From Podocnemis expansa (lineage: Eukaryota > Chordata > Testudines > Podocnemididae), in contig ML682038.1 in NCBI GenBank assembly GCA_007922195.1, forward strand, positions 5,417,774 to 5,481,773: DNA of 64,000 nucleotides, given 5' to 3'. Positions within the stretch are counted from its first letter, which is position 1; the number at the start of each line of letters is the position of its first letter. The position numbers and the translations under genes are program-made. Below, piece after piece: positions 45,609-57,360 of the stretch. The notes below the pieces were generated by a model. That model did no database searches. It was not told where the DNA came from and worked only from the letters and a program-made list of their open reading frames with translations.

Positions 45609-46006
45609 CCTTGTACTTAGGATGGTTCAAACTGTCCTCCTCTCTTCCCCTGGAACAGAGAGAGGAGCTACTTTGTGTCTCTGCAAGCCTGGGGGGTTAG
45701 GGGTGGGGCTCAGCTGAGAGCAGACTCCAACACTTCACAATTTGCATGCTCCCTGGGCATTTTACACACTACCAGGAGACTTGAGAGTGGCCAAGAGGTG
45801 CAAATCACTAAGTAAGTTCCTGGCAGGGGAATACCTCATCTGTCAGGCTAGGACAAGCTCCTGTCTGGAGAGGAACAGAGCACAGTACCCTCCACTTCTT
45901 TGCTGCCAGGACCTATCTGTGTGAGCATGGTTTTGGTGCCCTGTAAAACCATTCACCCAGGTCCTTGCTCCTTTCACCCCGCCATAGTTACGGCCCTGCC
46001 ACTCAG

Positions 46007-48241
46007 TAAAAGCTATCATAATGTAATTAATTTAATAATCCTGCAGTAGAAAAATACCAAAGAAACTCATCACAAGTTCTGATTCAACTTCAAAAATAGG
46101 AGCCAAAGAAAAATGAGGACTCTACTTAAATGAAAATTAAAAAGAACAAAAGTGAAATGCCTGTAAGCTATATGGAAACTATTTAAAAACACTATACAAG
46201 ATGTTCAAACTAAAGATATACCCCCCAAAAAATAACAAAATAAACAGTAAGAGGACCAAAAAAATGTGATCACGGCTAAACAGCAGAGCAAAAGGGATAG
46301 TTAGAGACAAAAAGACAAACTTTAAAAACTTGAAAGTTAAATCCTAATGAGAAAAACAAAAGAGCATAAAGTCTAGCAAGTCAAATGTAAAAGTATAAGT
46401 AGGCAGGCAAAAAGTATCTGCAGAGCAACTAGCAACAAACACAAAAACTAGCAGAAAAAAAAATTTAAAAGAACATCAGAAGTAGGAAAACTGCCAAACA
46501 ATCAGTGGGACCATTGGACAATTAAAGTTCTAAAGAAGCACTCAGAGAAGACAAAGCCATTGTGATGAAGCTAAATTACTTCTTCATGTTTGCACTGAAG
46601 ATGATGTGAGGGAGATCCCACACCAGAGCCATTCTTTTTAGGTAACAAGTCTGAGGAATTTTACCAGAATCAGTTGTCAACAAGGAGATGTTGAAACAAA
46701 CTGATAAATTAAAAAGCAAGAAGTCACTATGACCAGATGTTGTTCACCCAAGAGTTCTGAAGGAACTTAAATATGAAACTTCAGAACTAGTAACTCTGAT
46801 ATATAATCACTTAAACCATTTAAATATGCATCACTTAAATCAGATTCTGTACCAAGTGACTGAAAAAGAACTAATGTAAAATCAATTTTTAAAGACAGTT
46901 ACAATCTCATAAATCTAATATCAGTACAAGGAAACTGGTTGAAATTATATTAAACAAAGAATTATCAGACACATAGATGACCACAATATGTTGGGGAAGT
47001 GTCAACAGGGCTTTTGTAAAGGGAAATTATGCCTCACCAGTCTACCAGAATTTTTTTGAGTGGGAAACAAACATGTGGAAAAGGGTGATCCCATCAACAA
47101 AGTGTACTTGGACTTTCACCTAGCCTTTGACAAAAGCTCACCAAAGCTCCCTCATCAAAAGCTCTTACTGAAACTAAGCTCCTATGGATCAGTAACTGGT
47201 TAAAAGATAGGAGTATATGATTAGATCTGTTTTGGGACCTGTGCTACCCAACATATTCATAAATGATCTGGAAAAAGAGGTAAACAGTGAGGTGGTAAAT
47301 TTTGCAGACAATACAAAATTATTCAAAATAGTTAAATCCAAAGCTGACTGCCAAAAATTTATAAAGGGATCTCACTAAATGGGGTGACTGGCAACAAAAT
47401 AGCAGGTGAGATGCAATGTTGATAAGTGTAAAGTAATGAACATTGGAAAACATGAGCCCAACTACATATAAAAAATACTGGGGTCTAAATTAGCTGTTAC
47501 CACTCAAGAAAGGGATCTTGGATTTACTGTGGATAGTTCAGATGTCTTCAGAGAATATCTGTTAAATGTGCTGAAGCTGTCAAAAAAGCCAACAGAATGA
47601 AAAGGAACCATTAAGAAAGAGATAGATAATAAAACAATAAACATCACAATGACACTACATAAATCCAAGATATATCCACACCTTTAATACTGCCTGCAGT
47701 TCTGGTTGCCCTATCTCAAAAAAGATGAATTAGAATTGGGAAAGGTACAGAAAAAGACAACAAAAAAGATTAGGAGTCTGGAACAGTTTCCACATGACGA
47801 GAGACTAAAAAGATTGGAACTGCTCCATTTAGGAAGAAAACAATTAGGGGGTGGGGGACTATGATAGAAGTCTACAAAATTATGAATAGTGTGTAGGAAA
47901 TGAATAAAGAAGTGTTAATTACCCCTTTCACAAGAAGTAGTGATCCTCCAATTAAATTACTAGCCAACAGGTTTAAAACTAATACAAGGAAGTAAAGTGC
48001 CAGGAACTCATCACCAGGGGATGTTGTGAAGGCTAAAAGTATAACCTGATTGAAAAAGAATTACAAAGGTTCATGGAGGACAGATCCATCAATGGCCATT
48101 AGCCAAGATGATCAGGGACTAAAACCCATGAATGATTTAAAAATCCCCTCTGAAGCATCTAGCACTAACCACTTTCACAAGATGACAAAGTGGGCTAGAT
48201 GGACCTCTGGTCTGATACAGTACAGCCACTCTTATGCTTTT
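46007..48241 (+). mobile_element. CR1 LINE (copy 1), RT to 3' end, right of insertion
   Basis: It continues the element at 39215-39834. It runs through the linker (gaaaaataccaaagaaactc), RT sequence that is decayed but in order (aatgatctggaaaaagaggt, ttttgcagacaatacaaaat = F-A-D-N-T-K, ggatcttggatttactgtgg), then the C-terminal region and a 3' end with gggctagatggacctctggt and cttatgctttt near 48241. Many stops and indels show it is old, older than copy 2. With its left half the element spans about 2.85 kb of its own sequence. Confidence 0.85.
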
Positions 48242-49185
48242 AAAATGCCTGTCCAATTTAAAAGTGTGGCCCAAATATATTGAGTGACTGCCTGCCAGAT
48301 TTACTGTACAACCACAAAGAACTGGAAGGGTCTTTTTTGTTTGTCTGTTTTTAAACAACTGTATTAAAAAGAGGGCTCAGAATGATTACCGGCTGTGAAA
48401 CAGTGAAAATGGTTTCTCAGTCATGCTTCAGCATGTAAGGTGGGCTCAACCACTCAGCAAACCTGAAGCAATATCATGGGACTTGCATCAAGTTGCCAAT
48501 CCAAATAGAAATTTTAAATAGAACATAAACTTCCTTGTGTGCTTGCTGACATCCAGATGGTATACAGAATTTAGCATCTAGCTCCAGTGTAACATATGCA
48601 AGTGCAATAAAAAGGAAATACAGCTTAAACACACAAAGAGGCAGGTTTCCCATTAAGATGTGTCTCTGCACAAGCCTACTCTTTGTACCACACACATTAA
48701 ACCGATGAACTACAGAATCCTTAAGGAACCAATGACAACTGGGGCTAAACACATGCCTATGCACAAATCTAATTCTGCAGTCTGAGATCATATAAAAAAT
48801 TGTGGCCCTGGCCACCATTCTTTTTCATTGCAATAAGTAAAGCACTATCCCATCATGTTATGCATACTCCTCTAATAGCTGCTACATGAGGACAAAAACC
48901 TCCTATGGATGCCAAGTATGTTGTTAGTCCTGTAACTCGGGTAACATGAAGAAAGTTCAGGTGATGATGATGCCTGTGAGGCAAGACTGCTGCAGAGCTA
49001 TACAGAGGATTTGATGTTTGTTTTAAAAACCTAGGACATTATTTTAACAAAAGTCTAAAATTAAAAGAAAGTTATTTAGGTTTATTAAGTCCTCAAAAGT
49101 TAGGAAACACTACTAATAAGATTATCCCTAAGACCTTAATTCACACCTCTCATATATGTATTATACAGTCGTTAATTGCAGGATT
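48242..49185. other. Intergenic sequence, nothing recognised
   Basis: No gene or repeat signature. The reverse frame at 48474-48818 (114 codons) has no recognisable similarity. Confidence 0.45.
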
Positions 49186-49574
49186 CAGGGGCATAGCTTT
49201 GGGCGGGCCTGGGCCCACCCACTTGGTCAACAGGCTCATCCACCCCGACCCGCTGCAGTGCCCAGCAATGGCATGAGTTTCACTGCCATGACCATGAACC
49301 CACCAGCAGTGGGCAGGTGCAAGTGGTGCAGGTGCAGGCAGACAGGCAGGAGTGAGCTGTTCTCCACCCACACTGCCTCACAGCTCCGACACTGGGTAGC
49401 CGCTGCGGCCTTGCCACGGCAGAAGCTCAGCTGCCTCTCCCCCACCCAGCACTCCAGATGCTAACTAACTGGACTGTCAAGAAGCTTCCGGTCACATGAC
49501 CAGAAGCAGGACTGGCTGGGCTCACCTGGAGACTCAGGGGTTTGGCCAGAAAATGGGGGCTGGCTACACCCCTG
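49186..49574. mobile_element. hAT-type element, family H (caggggcatagcttt ends)
   Basis: The left end caggggcatagcttt and right end ggctacacccctg are inverted repeats, similar to the ends of the large insertion at 39835. Flanks gcaggatt and atatgatt share only 5 of 8 bases, so the duplication is decayed. The GC-rich interior gives spurious frames on both strands. Confidence 0.7.
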
Positions 49575-50817
49575 ATATGATTACATACTTTTTTTTCCTA
49601 AAAAGAACCCTTGCCTCATTCCCTGTATACGAGGGGACAGTTCTCAGTGGATTAATGAGGTGTGTAGTGCATGACACTGTTGTCAGTAAGACCCCAGCTT
49701 AAACTGCTCTAGAAGTTGGAAAATTTGTTGAGAATGAGCTTTGAAACCACAGGAGAAAAGCTAGTTAAGGCAGGTGAATGCCAAACACAAAAGTTCTTCT
49801 ATTCACAGATTTCCTGTGTGATATTTGGCAAGTCATTTAAACCAACATGTTGGCAGGAAGCCTCTAATTGTGTATTCCTCCAAATAATGTTTGTTAGACT
49901 CTCAGATATTATAGTGATGAGCACCAAAGACAAGACCTTGAGGAAAAGAATAATTCTGCATTCAAGACAGGTTTGAAAATGGTGCTGTAAATAAGGCATT
50001 GGGCACATATGAGTGATGAAGATAAAACAGAATATTGAACAGCTGCCTCATTCCCTGTGCACTAGCCATCATGTCTACGGAGTTAAGGAGGAGTCCTGTG
50101 GGGGGAAAAAATAGTATGTGATTATATAGTTAAAAATTGTACCGGAATCCATGTGCCCAAGGGAACACTATTAAGGTTGCATGGACAAACCTCATGCTGG
50201 CAGTTCCTAACTTTAAAGAACTTGACTTTGCAAGATAAATAACTTAACTTTCCAATATACAGCTTTGTGTGTGTAATTGAGAGAGAGAGAGAGAGAGATC
50301 CTCTTCCTGCTCTCAGTTCCCATGCCAATACAGCAAAGGAAATAACTTTATCTGAATCTTTTTGGAACCAACCAAAATGACCCATATGGCAATTTCCTGA
50401 AAAGTCTTGGAAGATTGTACCAATTTAAATTTAAGTATCCTTGGGATCCATTATATTAAATGAACTATTTATGTGTTGTTAGAATTGTATGTAACCCTCC
50501 AAGGGGGAGGGGGAGATTTGAGATCTGGGGTCTCAAGACTACACCGAACAACATGTCAAACAAGAATGGACTCTTGGAATGAAAAGTGTTAAGTGATTTT
50601 TCTGAGGAATGCCTAGGAAGAGGCAAATGCAAATCTCCCACCTCTGGTCATGGAAAAACTTAGTTTTCTGAAGTTATGTCCTGAAGAGTGAACTACTGTC
50701 TATGGAGCACCAGTACTTGAGGCCAAAATCTAGGCCCCAGCTGTATGAAGGAACTGAACTATTCATAGCAGTTCTGGTTCTGAATTTGAGATGTTGATGA
50801 ACTTGTAACCACATAAT
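49575..50817. other. Intergenic sequence with a (GA)n tract
   Basis: No gene recognised. A (GA)n microsatellite of about ten units lies at 50278-50298. Confidence 0.5.
50278..50298. repeat. (GA)n microsatellite
   Basis: Ten or so GA units; likely length-variable. Confidence 0.9.
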
Positions 50818-51265
50818 GGCTATGTCTGCAGTGCCAAAAATATTCTGAAATAGTCATTTCAAAATAACTATTTCGAATTTATTTCTAAATAGTTATTTCT
50901 CAGTAGTAGGGGCCCAGTGAAGACTCTCTATTTCGAAATACGGCAGGAGTTCTTATTTCAAAATAGAGAGTCTTCAGTAGACTCTCCATTTAGAAATAGG
51001 GGAAGGCCTTGACAACTATAGGGCCATTATTTCAAAAAAAGCCAGTTCTGCAGCTTGGAATGGCTTTTTTCGAAATAACTATTTCAAAAGAATAGCTCTT
51101 TTGAAATAAATGTAGGTTTAGTTATTTCAAAATACTGCTTCATTATTTTGAAATAACAAAGCACTTATTTTGAAATAGATAAATGCCTGCATGAACAGGT
51201 AAAAAGGTTTTTTCAAAATAAGCCTTCTTACTTCAAAAAAACTTTTTCATGGAAACATACCCACG
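50818..51265. mobile_element. MITE-like element rich in TTTCGAAAT palindromes
   Basis: It starts ggctatgtctgcagtgcc and ends near ggaaacatacccacgaagg, imperfect inverted ends. The interior is packed with variants of atttcgaaata / atttcaaaata in both directions and includes a hairpin pairing 50921-50940 with 50955-50973. No coding capacity. Such 'tttcgaaat' elements are, to my knowledge, common in some turtles, soft-shelled turtles among them. Confidence 0.65.
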
Positions 51266-52835
51266 AAGGTCAGCTGTGGGTCTTGAACGCCTGACACCTA
51301 CCAAAACCTGAAGCTAGAGCTGAGGTGACTTTAGATAAGATCTTTAGCATATGCATGTAGGTTACTTTAGCATTTTTAATATGTTTTTTTCTGTAATGCT
51401 TTCATCATAAGAATAATGTGCTTGCTTATAAAGAGCTGTGTGGTAACTTGTAACTATAGGCAATTACATTGTTTATGGCCTGTGGAGAGAAAGCAATGTA
51501 CAGATGCTCTCCTGTTTAGGCCGTCTGACTTGCTGAGGGTATCACAGCATATACAGAAAACTGTACAGCCTGGAAAAACCTCAGTCAGTTGGGTGAGGGA
51601 AGCAGGTCTTTACCTAAGAGAGGCGATGGCTGAAAAGCTAGGAGCCTGGCATGGTGCCCGACAGGGAACAGAGAAAGAGAATACAGATGCAGTTGCCCTA
51701 GATTGTGACAAAGTGTTCTAAAACATCCTCAGACCTAATCTTTGCGTCTGAGATTTAAGAAAAGGAAGAACAACATAGATCTATAGCTGGAACCAATCTA
51801 CAGATGCTTCAGTCCTGACCTCCCTCTTCCATAAGAAAAAAATGACAATTCTGGCCATTCTCCTCAAGCTCAAAAGACACATATTTTGCAAAGTTACTAG
51901 CTAAGATACAATATTCTGCACAACATCTGTGCCCACTTATGAGAAAATGTTCAGCCTAAATGGAAAATTAAAAAAAATAGATTCAACAATCTCTTGTCAC
52001 TCCACTCATATGATGATCACATACTCCCATGGTGCATAGAGTTTATCAAGAGCCTAAGTGGAGAATATATTGTGAGAGCCCTTCATTAAAGTAATGGCAA
52101 CACATCACTGGCTTTCTCAAATCTAAGGATATTCAAAGCAATATTATTATTCTTTTTCAATTATTATTAAGAGTTCTTTATTATTTGTATTGTAGTAGTG
52201 TCCAAAAGTCCCAATTCAGAATTAGGGGCCATTGGATTGGGTGCCTTACTTGTGTCTAATATTCCTTCTGTGTTATTCTGAAGAGACACAAATGTTCACA
52301 AAGAATTTTCCTGTTATACAAATCTACCCACTGGAAATCACTGGAATCTAACCGCCTTGTCTAAGAATGGACTAAGGCAAATTATATTGAAGCCAAGAAT
52401 ATGCCTGCGCTGGCTATATCCTTATTCAAAGTCCAGGACATTTCAAGAGAAGCTCTAAGCTAGTGAAGGGATACTAGGATATGATATTTTGTAAAATATG
52501 TATATGAAGTAAACACAAAACCCCCAACATGTAAATAATTTTAAATCCAAGACATAAGCCTACGCTACCCACAATAGCCCTCAGCACTGTTAAATTCTCT
52601 GACTGATTCTTTACAAATGCACTACAATGATGCTATGTTTAAAACATGCATTATACAACCTTGGAGATCAGTTGTTTGGGAAATTATCAAGTTTGGGAAA
52701 TTATCTCACAGCCCTTTAAACTTGAGTATTCCTTGCTATTGAAGGAAATGGGACTATTGTATGCATAAGAGAAAGGGCCCTAACTAACCAACATCCAGGG
52801 TTCCTCAAGGATCAAAAAAAACCTCTTTCATTTAC
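51266..52835. other. Intergenic sequence with one short repeat remnant
   Basis: About 52170-52250 (ttattatttgtattgtagta, ggggccattggattgggtgc) matches a short interspersed repeat frequent in turtles whose class I cannot name. The rest, including the 101-codon frame at 51416-51721, shows nothing recognisable. Confidence 0.4.
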
Positions 52836-53127
52836 TAAGCCCTAGTTTACACTCAGCTGGGTTTTCGGCGGCAGTTGACTGGCACCTACTCAAGGCACGT
52901 AAAATGCCTTGCGTAAATGCTGGTGACTTCCTAAGCCAACAGGACACACTTGGGAAACCTGATCACTAATGCCTTGTGGTTCAGCTTTCCCCTACATTTC
53001 TGGGGTGCCAGGACTTCTGGTGCCAACTTCCAGGAGCAAAGCAGCAAGTTCATACTCACTGCTAAGTGCTCCTGGAATGCTGGGCTGATGGCAGTGATTT
53101 TGGCGCCATCAGTATAGACATAGCCTA
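52836..53127. mobile_element. MITE-like repeat (taagccctagtttacac ends)
   Basis: The start taagccctagtttacactc and end cagtatagacatagccta are an inverted pair of the 'ggctatgtctacact' terminus type shared with family C and the element at 50818. The interior has a short hairpin (ggcacgtaaaatgccttgcg). No target duplication could be fixed. Confidence 0.55.
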
Positions 53128-53811
53128 AGAATGGTATCTGATGCAGCCCTCAGAACAGCAGATGTTCCTGACTGACAGGTGAGGAAACTGTCCTTTCAGT
53201 GGAAAATGAGTAATAAAATAGTGCCTCAGCAATTGGTACTGATACTTGGAACCTGACCCAACAGATGAGATTGCAAGGAAGCATGCGGACTTCCATGGAA
53301 CAAACAGACACTGCACATTTCCAGGTCTCTGAAGAGAAACTACTATGAGAGCTTTGTGACAGTTAGTTTATGTCTGTAAAATTCTTAATGTCATTGAATG
53401 AAAGTTACTTTTGATCCAACTCTAGGAAGTGCTGAGCACCAGCGCAAGCCATTAACATAAGTACAAATTTGTAGTGCTCACAGAAATAAACTGATGATTA
53501 GCATAATTTAAAACAGCCTTCCAGACAAGAACAAAACACAAAAAACAATACTACATGCTTATAAGAAAGTGGTACTGTACTTCTCAGATAGAATTATCAC
53601 AATCATGTAAAAATATATATTAAAAAAATTAACTACATTAACTGGAAATCTTTTTAAAGTAAATTTATTTTAATCTTATTGAAAAGCTTATACAATTTGT
53701 TTCTGCCATTTTAAACACACATATTGTTTAAGGACTTTTGTCTGGTCCAACATCTAACAAGATTAGTATTTTAAAACAAACAAACCAATAACACCATTCT
53801 GTGAGTCAAAA

Positions 53812-54403
53812 ACAAACAAGAAGTCCTGTGGCACTTTTAAAGACTAACAGATTTATTTATTGCATAGGCGTTCATGGTCAAAATCCCACTTCTTCAGATG
53901 CAATGGAAACTGCACTATATCAGGTATACACATACATGCAGAGAAGGGTGAGTCACAAGGTCAAATCAAACGAACAGTTCCAGAGGGGTGGTCTGTTAGT
54001 CTATTTTAGCAAACCAAATAAGTTGTTTGATTCAAACAACGTGGATGTAGGCTTTTAACAACAATAGATGAGAAGGTCAGAATGTTAAAGGAGGGGAAGT
54101 TACCTTTTGTAATGAGTTGGCCATCCTAAGTTCCTATTCAGACCCAGTTTGACGGCACCAAGTTTGCGTATAAATTCCAGCTCAGCAGTTTCACACTGAA
54201 GTCTTTCTGAAGCTTTTTTGCTAAAGTATTATACTTTCATGTGTGTTACACAATGTCTCAAGAGACTGAAGTGCTCCCCTCCATATTGTTGAGAGTTACC
54301 ATTCATGATATCTGATTTGTGTCTATTTACTCTTTTGCACAGAGACAGTCCAGTTTGGCCAATATATGACAGAGAGGCATTGCTGACACATGATGGCATA
54401 TAG
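53812..54403 (-). mobile_element. Penelope-like element, endonuclease and 3' part
   Basis: Read on the - strand this is the end of a Penelope-like element: a GIY-YIG endonuclease coding segment (54229-54403), the rest of its C-terminus (about 54060-54230, with stops), then a short tail ending gtcttt-aaaagtgccacagg at 53812. The element continues upstream at 55254-55600 beyond an inserted hAT element; the words tggcatatagca-cactggtag across the junction restore the usual order when the insert and one duplicated 8-mer are removed. The RT is not in the window, so this is a 5'-truncated copy. Confidence 0.82.
54229..54403 (-). pseudogene. GIY-YIG endonuclease of the Penelope-like element, N-terminal part
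   Basis: The frame shows L-S-Y-I-G-Q-T-G-x-S-L, x-K-R-V-N-R-H-K-S-D-I and, further on, an x-H-F-x-L-L-x-H-C region. Y-I-G, the following basic R/K helix and the H-K-S-D segment are the catalytic signature of GIY-YIG nucleases as found at the C-terminus of Penelope-like proteins, which nick the target DNA. The usual leading G-I-Y is not preserved in readable form. The continuous frame extends to 54438, but its first codons belong to the inserted hAT element. A stop follows at the C-terminal side, so it is broken. Confidence 0.8.
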
Positions 54404-55245
54404 CAGGGGTGGCCAAACTTATGGAACTCAAAAGCCATGCAAGCTGATTATTAAACCTTCAAGAGCTGCACTGAGGCATATAGCCATATACTTTCACCTA
54501 TTCCAAAATTACTAAGTTTAAAATTCATTGCACATTTTAATTTTATCAAAAAAAGAGGGCAAATATTGATCCTCCTAATTTCAGCTTCTAATAATTACTT
54601 AAGATGACCATGAAAACTAGGCTTCTACAGTAAAAACTTAGCTGTCGCTCAATGTAGAAGACTTCAAGCTAGTGGCAAGTTTTTTTAAAATCTGGGCAGT
54701 AATTTGTCAACACAGTACGTAAAAGCTCTCTCAGGTTCTGATCTATAAGTATTGCATGATGTTTTGATTTCACAGATTTCATTGTGGAATACAATGCTTC
54801 ACAGCAGTAAGTTGTGCCAAAAACTGAAGGTAATCTACATTCAATTTTAAACAATCTATTCTCTTCTTTGTATTTTTGTATTTCTTATTATTCAATATCA
54901 TGTTAGAAGGACTTGTAAAACATGATTTTATTTTAACAAGTAAACGTTGTTAGTGCCTACGAGAATATCTAAACATGCTGGGTTTCTTCCTACCATCCCA
55001 GACTATGCTGCGCTTCTCCCTGCTGTCCATAAACATGCCACGCTTCTCCACTATCCCCATCCATGCCACTCTTCTCCCCACCATCCCTGACCATGCAGCT
55101 GCTTCTCCCCACTGTCCCTGACCATGCCACTGCTTTCCTGCCATCCCCAACCATGCCACATTTCTCCTCACCGTGGTCTTCCACGAGCTGCACTTTTACA
55201 TTCGAGAGCCACATGCAGTTTGCGACCACAGTTTGGCCCTGCCTG
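54404..55245. mobile_element. hAT-type element, family B, 842 bp, inside the Penelope element
   Basis: caggggtggccaaactt at the left and cagtttggccctgcctg at the right are inverted repeats. The flanking 8-mers gcatatag (54396-54403, 55246-55253) are identical. The first 135 bases match the fragment at 6950. Its right half carries a minisatellite (54970-55185). No transposase. Confidence 0.93.
54970..55185. repeat. Minisatellite, about 30-33 bp unit, inside the hAT element
   Basis: Six to seven units of the form accatgcca-c-gcttctcc-ccatcccc. They give parallel open frames on both strands (54950-55281), repeats rich in W/G/M or P/S. These are repeat-driven, not genes. Confidence 0.85.
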
Positions 55246-55253
55246 GCATATAG

Positions 55254-55600
55254 CACACTGGTAGATGTGCACGTGAATTAGCCACTGATGGAGTGGCTGA
55301 TTTTGTTAGGTTCTATGATGGTGCCACTTGAGTAGATATGTGGGCAGAGCTGGCAATGGGCTTTGCTGTAGGGATAGCTACCTGGCTTAGTGTTTCTGTT
55401 GCATGGTGTGTAGTTGCTTGAGAGTATTTGCTTAAGGTTGGGGGGCTGTTAGAGGGGACTAGCCTATCTCCCAAGGCTTGAAAGAAGGAGGGATCATCTT
55501 CTGGATTTGGTTGTAGATCCTTGATGATGTGTTTGAAAGCTTTTACTTGAAAGCTGTAGGTGCTAATGTGAATTTGGTATATAATAAACACCCAAATATA
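55254..55600 (-). pseudogene. Penelope-like element, region upstream of the endonuclease
   Basis: On the - strand the sequence reads toward the endonuclease: a frame (55313-55612) with FKHIIKDLQPNPEDDPSFF and later a serine/threonine-rich segment, then tagatgtgcacgtgaat and the junction at 55253. In the family this is the linker between RT and endonuclease. The right edge is taken where the similarity fades at about 55600; the element seems truncated there. Confidence 0.55.
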
Positions 55601-56283
55601 ATTATTTATCATTTGTGTTCAGACACTGTTTATGTATCTGGCACCACATAGGATCTTTTATGGACCCTAGGCAGTCCCATTGAAGGTTTAGAAATGTATC
55701 ACTTAAAATTTATATCAATCTCTGTGGAGATCATTATAATTTTGTACCAATGGTTACTGGAGAAAGAAGAAAAAAAAATACTAGAACCACCTCAGCTTAT
55801 TCAGTCCTTTTACTCAGCCACTGATTGACTCTATTCACTAGATGATGTTAGCTCCAGAGGCATGTTCTTTGCGTTTGTTAAATACACACATCTGTGCAGT
55901 AAATATTAAGAGGCTGTTAAGGTCCCCATCCTTCTTTCAATTTAATCTGATCAGCACATCACAGCATTAGTTTCAGAGGTTAATTGTGCTACAGCTTTAA
56001 AGAAAAACAAAACAAAACACCTCACTCGTATATTCTAAAGGTGAGTTGGGGGTCACAGGTCTACTCATTTTGAATTATCTTGAGTTGTCAGTTCGAACAC
56101 CCTCTTGACATCCTCATTAACATAGCATGCCCCTCTCAAATAGAAATCAAAGTGTAGCTTAGAATATAATAAGTTATGAAAGCATGACCTTTAATAATTA
56201 TTTAGTATTGCATAATATTTTAACATTTAACTTGGTTTCATAAAAAACAAACCAAAACCATCACACCAAATAGGCCTTGATGT

Positions 56284-56436
56284 TGCAAAGCATATGTTTA
56301 ACTTTAAGTGGTTGAGTAGTCTCACTGAATTGTGCTCTCACCTTTAAGCAGGTGTTTAAAGGCTTTGCTAAAAATGAATAGGGTTACCTGAATGTTTAAA
56401 GTTAAGCACGTGCTTAAGTCTTTGTTGATTTAGGCC
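56284..56436. repeat. Palindromic MITE-like repeat (taagcacgtgcttaagtc family)
   Basis: The left half, tgcaaagcatatgtttaact then ttaagtggttgagtagtctc, and the right half, gaatgtttaaagttaagcac then gtgcttaagtctttgttga, form an imperfect hairpin. A fragment of the same family is at 20570. The family is familiar from turtles and crocodilians. Confidence 0.6.
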
Positions 56437-57360
56437 AGAGTGCCTCCTTACCATGACTTACATTATTCATTTACATAATGATATTAGTTTTAAATTACTC
56501 TAAACCAGTATTTTCAACAAATACTAAGGAAATTACATTCTAAAGCTACATTTGTAAACACAACCATCTTCCTTGTTTGTGGAAACAGACAACCACTGGT
56601 AACAAACTGAAATAAGCTATCCCAAGGTAGAAGCTTTTATAGGGGTATAACTTCATTCACACTAGAAAATGCACCAATTTCATCATATCACTTACTAAAC
56701 CAATATAGTTTAATTGGTACAAAAACTGAATGTAGTAGGAAAAGCCCTAATTAATGGTGACGATTAATTAGTTTCATAGCCAACCTCAGCAATCTCTCTC
56801 GCATTCTGAAATTAGGTAATTTCCATTTGAAATGCTCTGTGTATGCAGATTCATCTCCCTTCCAAAAAACAAAAACTCCCAAGTTCAACTAATAAAGACT
56901 GTGCGCTGGCTTCCTCTGTGCAAAGCAGTAGATTATACCGCCTTGCTCCCAATAACGTGCAACCTAAATGTGGGTTTGGTTGAACCTAGTGGCTAGAGAT
57001 GATTCATTGATTGAAATACTTAAAAAGCTCCATATTCCCTATTTTACTTATTAGTTTCAATTTGCCTTTGTAAAACTCCTCTTTGGATGTCTGACATAGT
57101 CTCTAACACATTTTATAAATTGTTAAGATTTCTGTTCTAAATGCTCCTCTTTGAAAACAAAATCAATTTGGTTTGTATGGATATCTGCATTAATACTGTC
57201 TCATGGCTAACCATGAATATATTTAATTCTCTGTATCTGCACTTGGTGCAGAAAGCAGCAATACACCACCTCAGCAGCACAGGTTATACAGAATACACTA
57301 CTGCTCAGTGCTGCTCACTCTTCTAGGTCCTTTTTGAACACACAGCCAAGTTCAAGGTCC

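Larger units (their letters stand above)
42547..45640 (-). mobile_element. CR1 LINE (copy 2), reverse orientation, split by a solo LTR
   Basis: On the + strand it begins agaatcatagaatcatagg and tctagtccaacccc, the reversed canonical CR1 3' terminus, then runs through 3' UTR and RT coding sequence to about 45640. The RT part at 43128-43742 and its N-terminal continuation at 45214-45608 are separated by the LTR at 43771-45209. When that LTR is removed, gaggttggtc joins aggcatgattt, exactly the CR1 sequence order. The 5' end is truncated. The copy is less diverged than copy 1. Confidence 0.92.
39835..45998. mobile_element. hAT-type insertion, about 6.2 kb with nested elements (cagagccataacta ends)
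   Basis: The left end cagagccataactagac and the right end ccatagttacggccctg are inverted repeats, and ccactcag is found directly on both sides (39827-39834 and 45999-46006), a perfect 8-bp duplication. Removing the block restores an uninterrupted CR1. Its own content is GC-rich near both ends, with no readable transposase. Inside it lie a smaller hAT MITE (about 40134-40256), a Penelope palindrome (40556-40741), a Penelope tail (41279-41392), a poly-C tract and the reverse CR1 with its LTR. The net original element was perhaps about 3 kb. Confidence 0.85.

Noticed and set aside
54950..55281. Repetitive W/G/M-rich reverse frames resembling a structural repeat protein
   Set aside because: They are the translation of a minisatellite inside a hAT element with perfect ends.
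56080..56105. A tRNA-gene-like B box (cagttcgaacaccc)
   Set aside because: No A box at the proper distance and no cloverleaf can be drawn around it.
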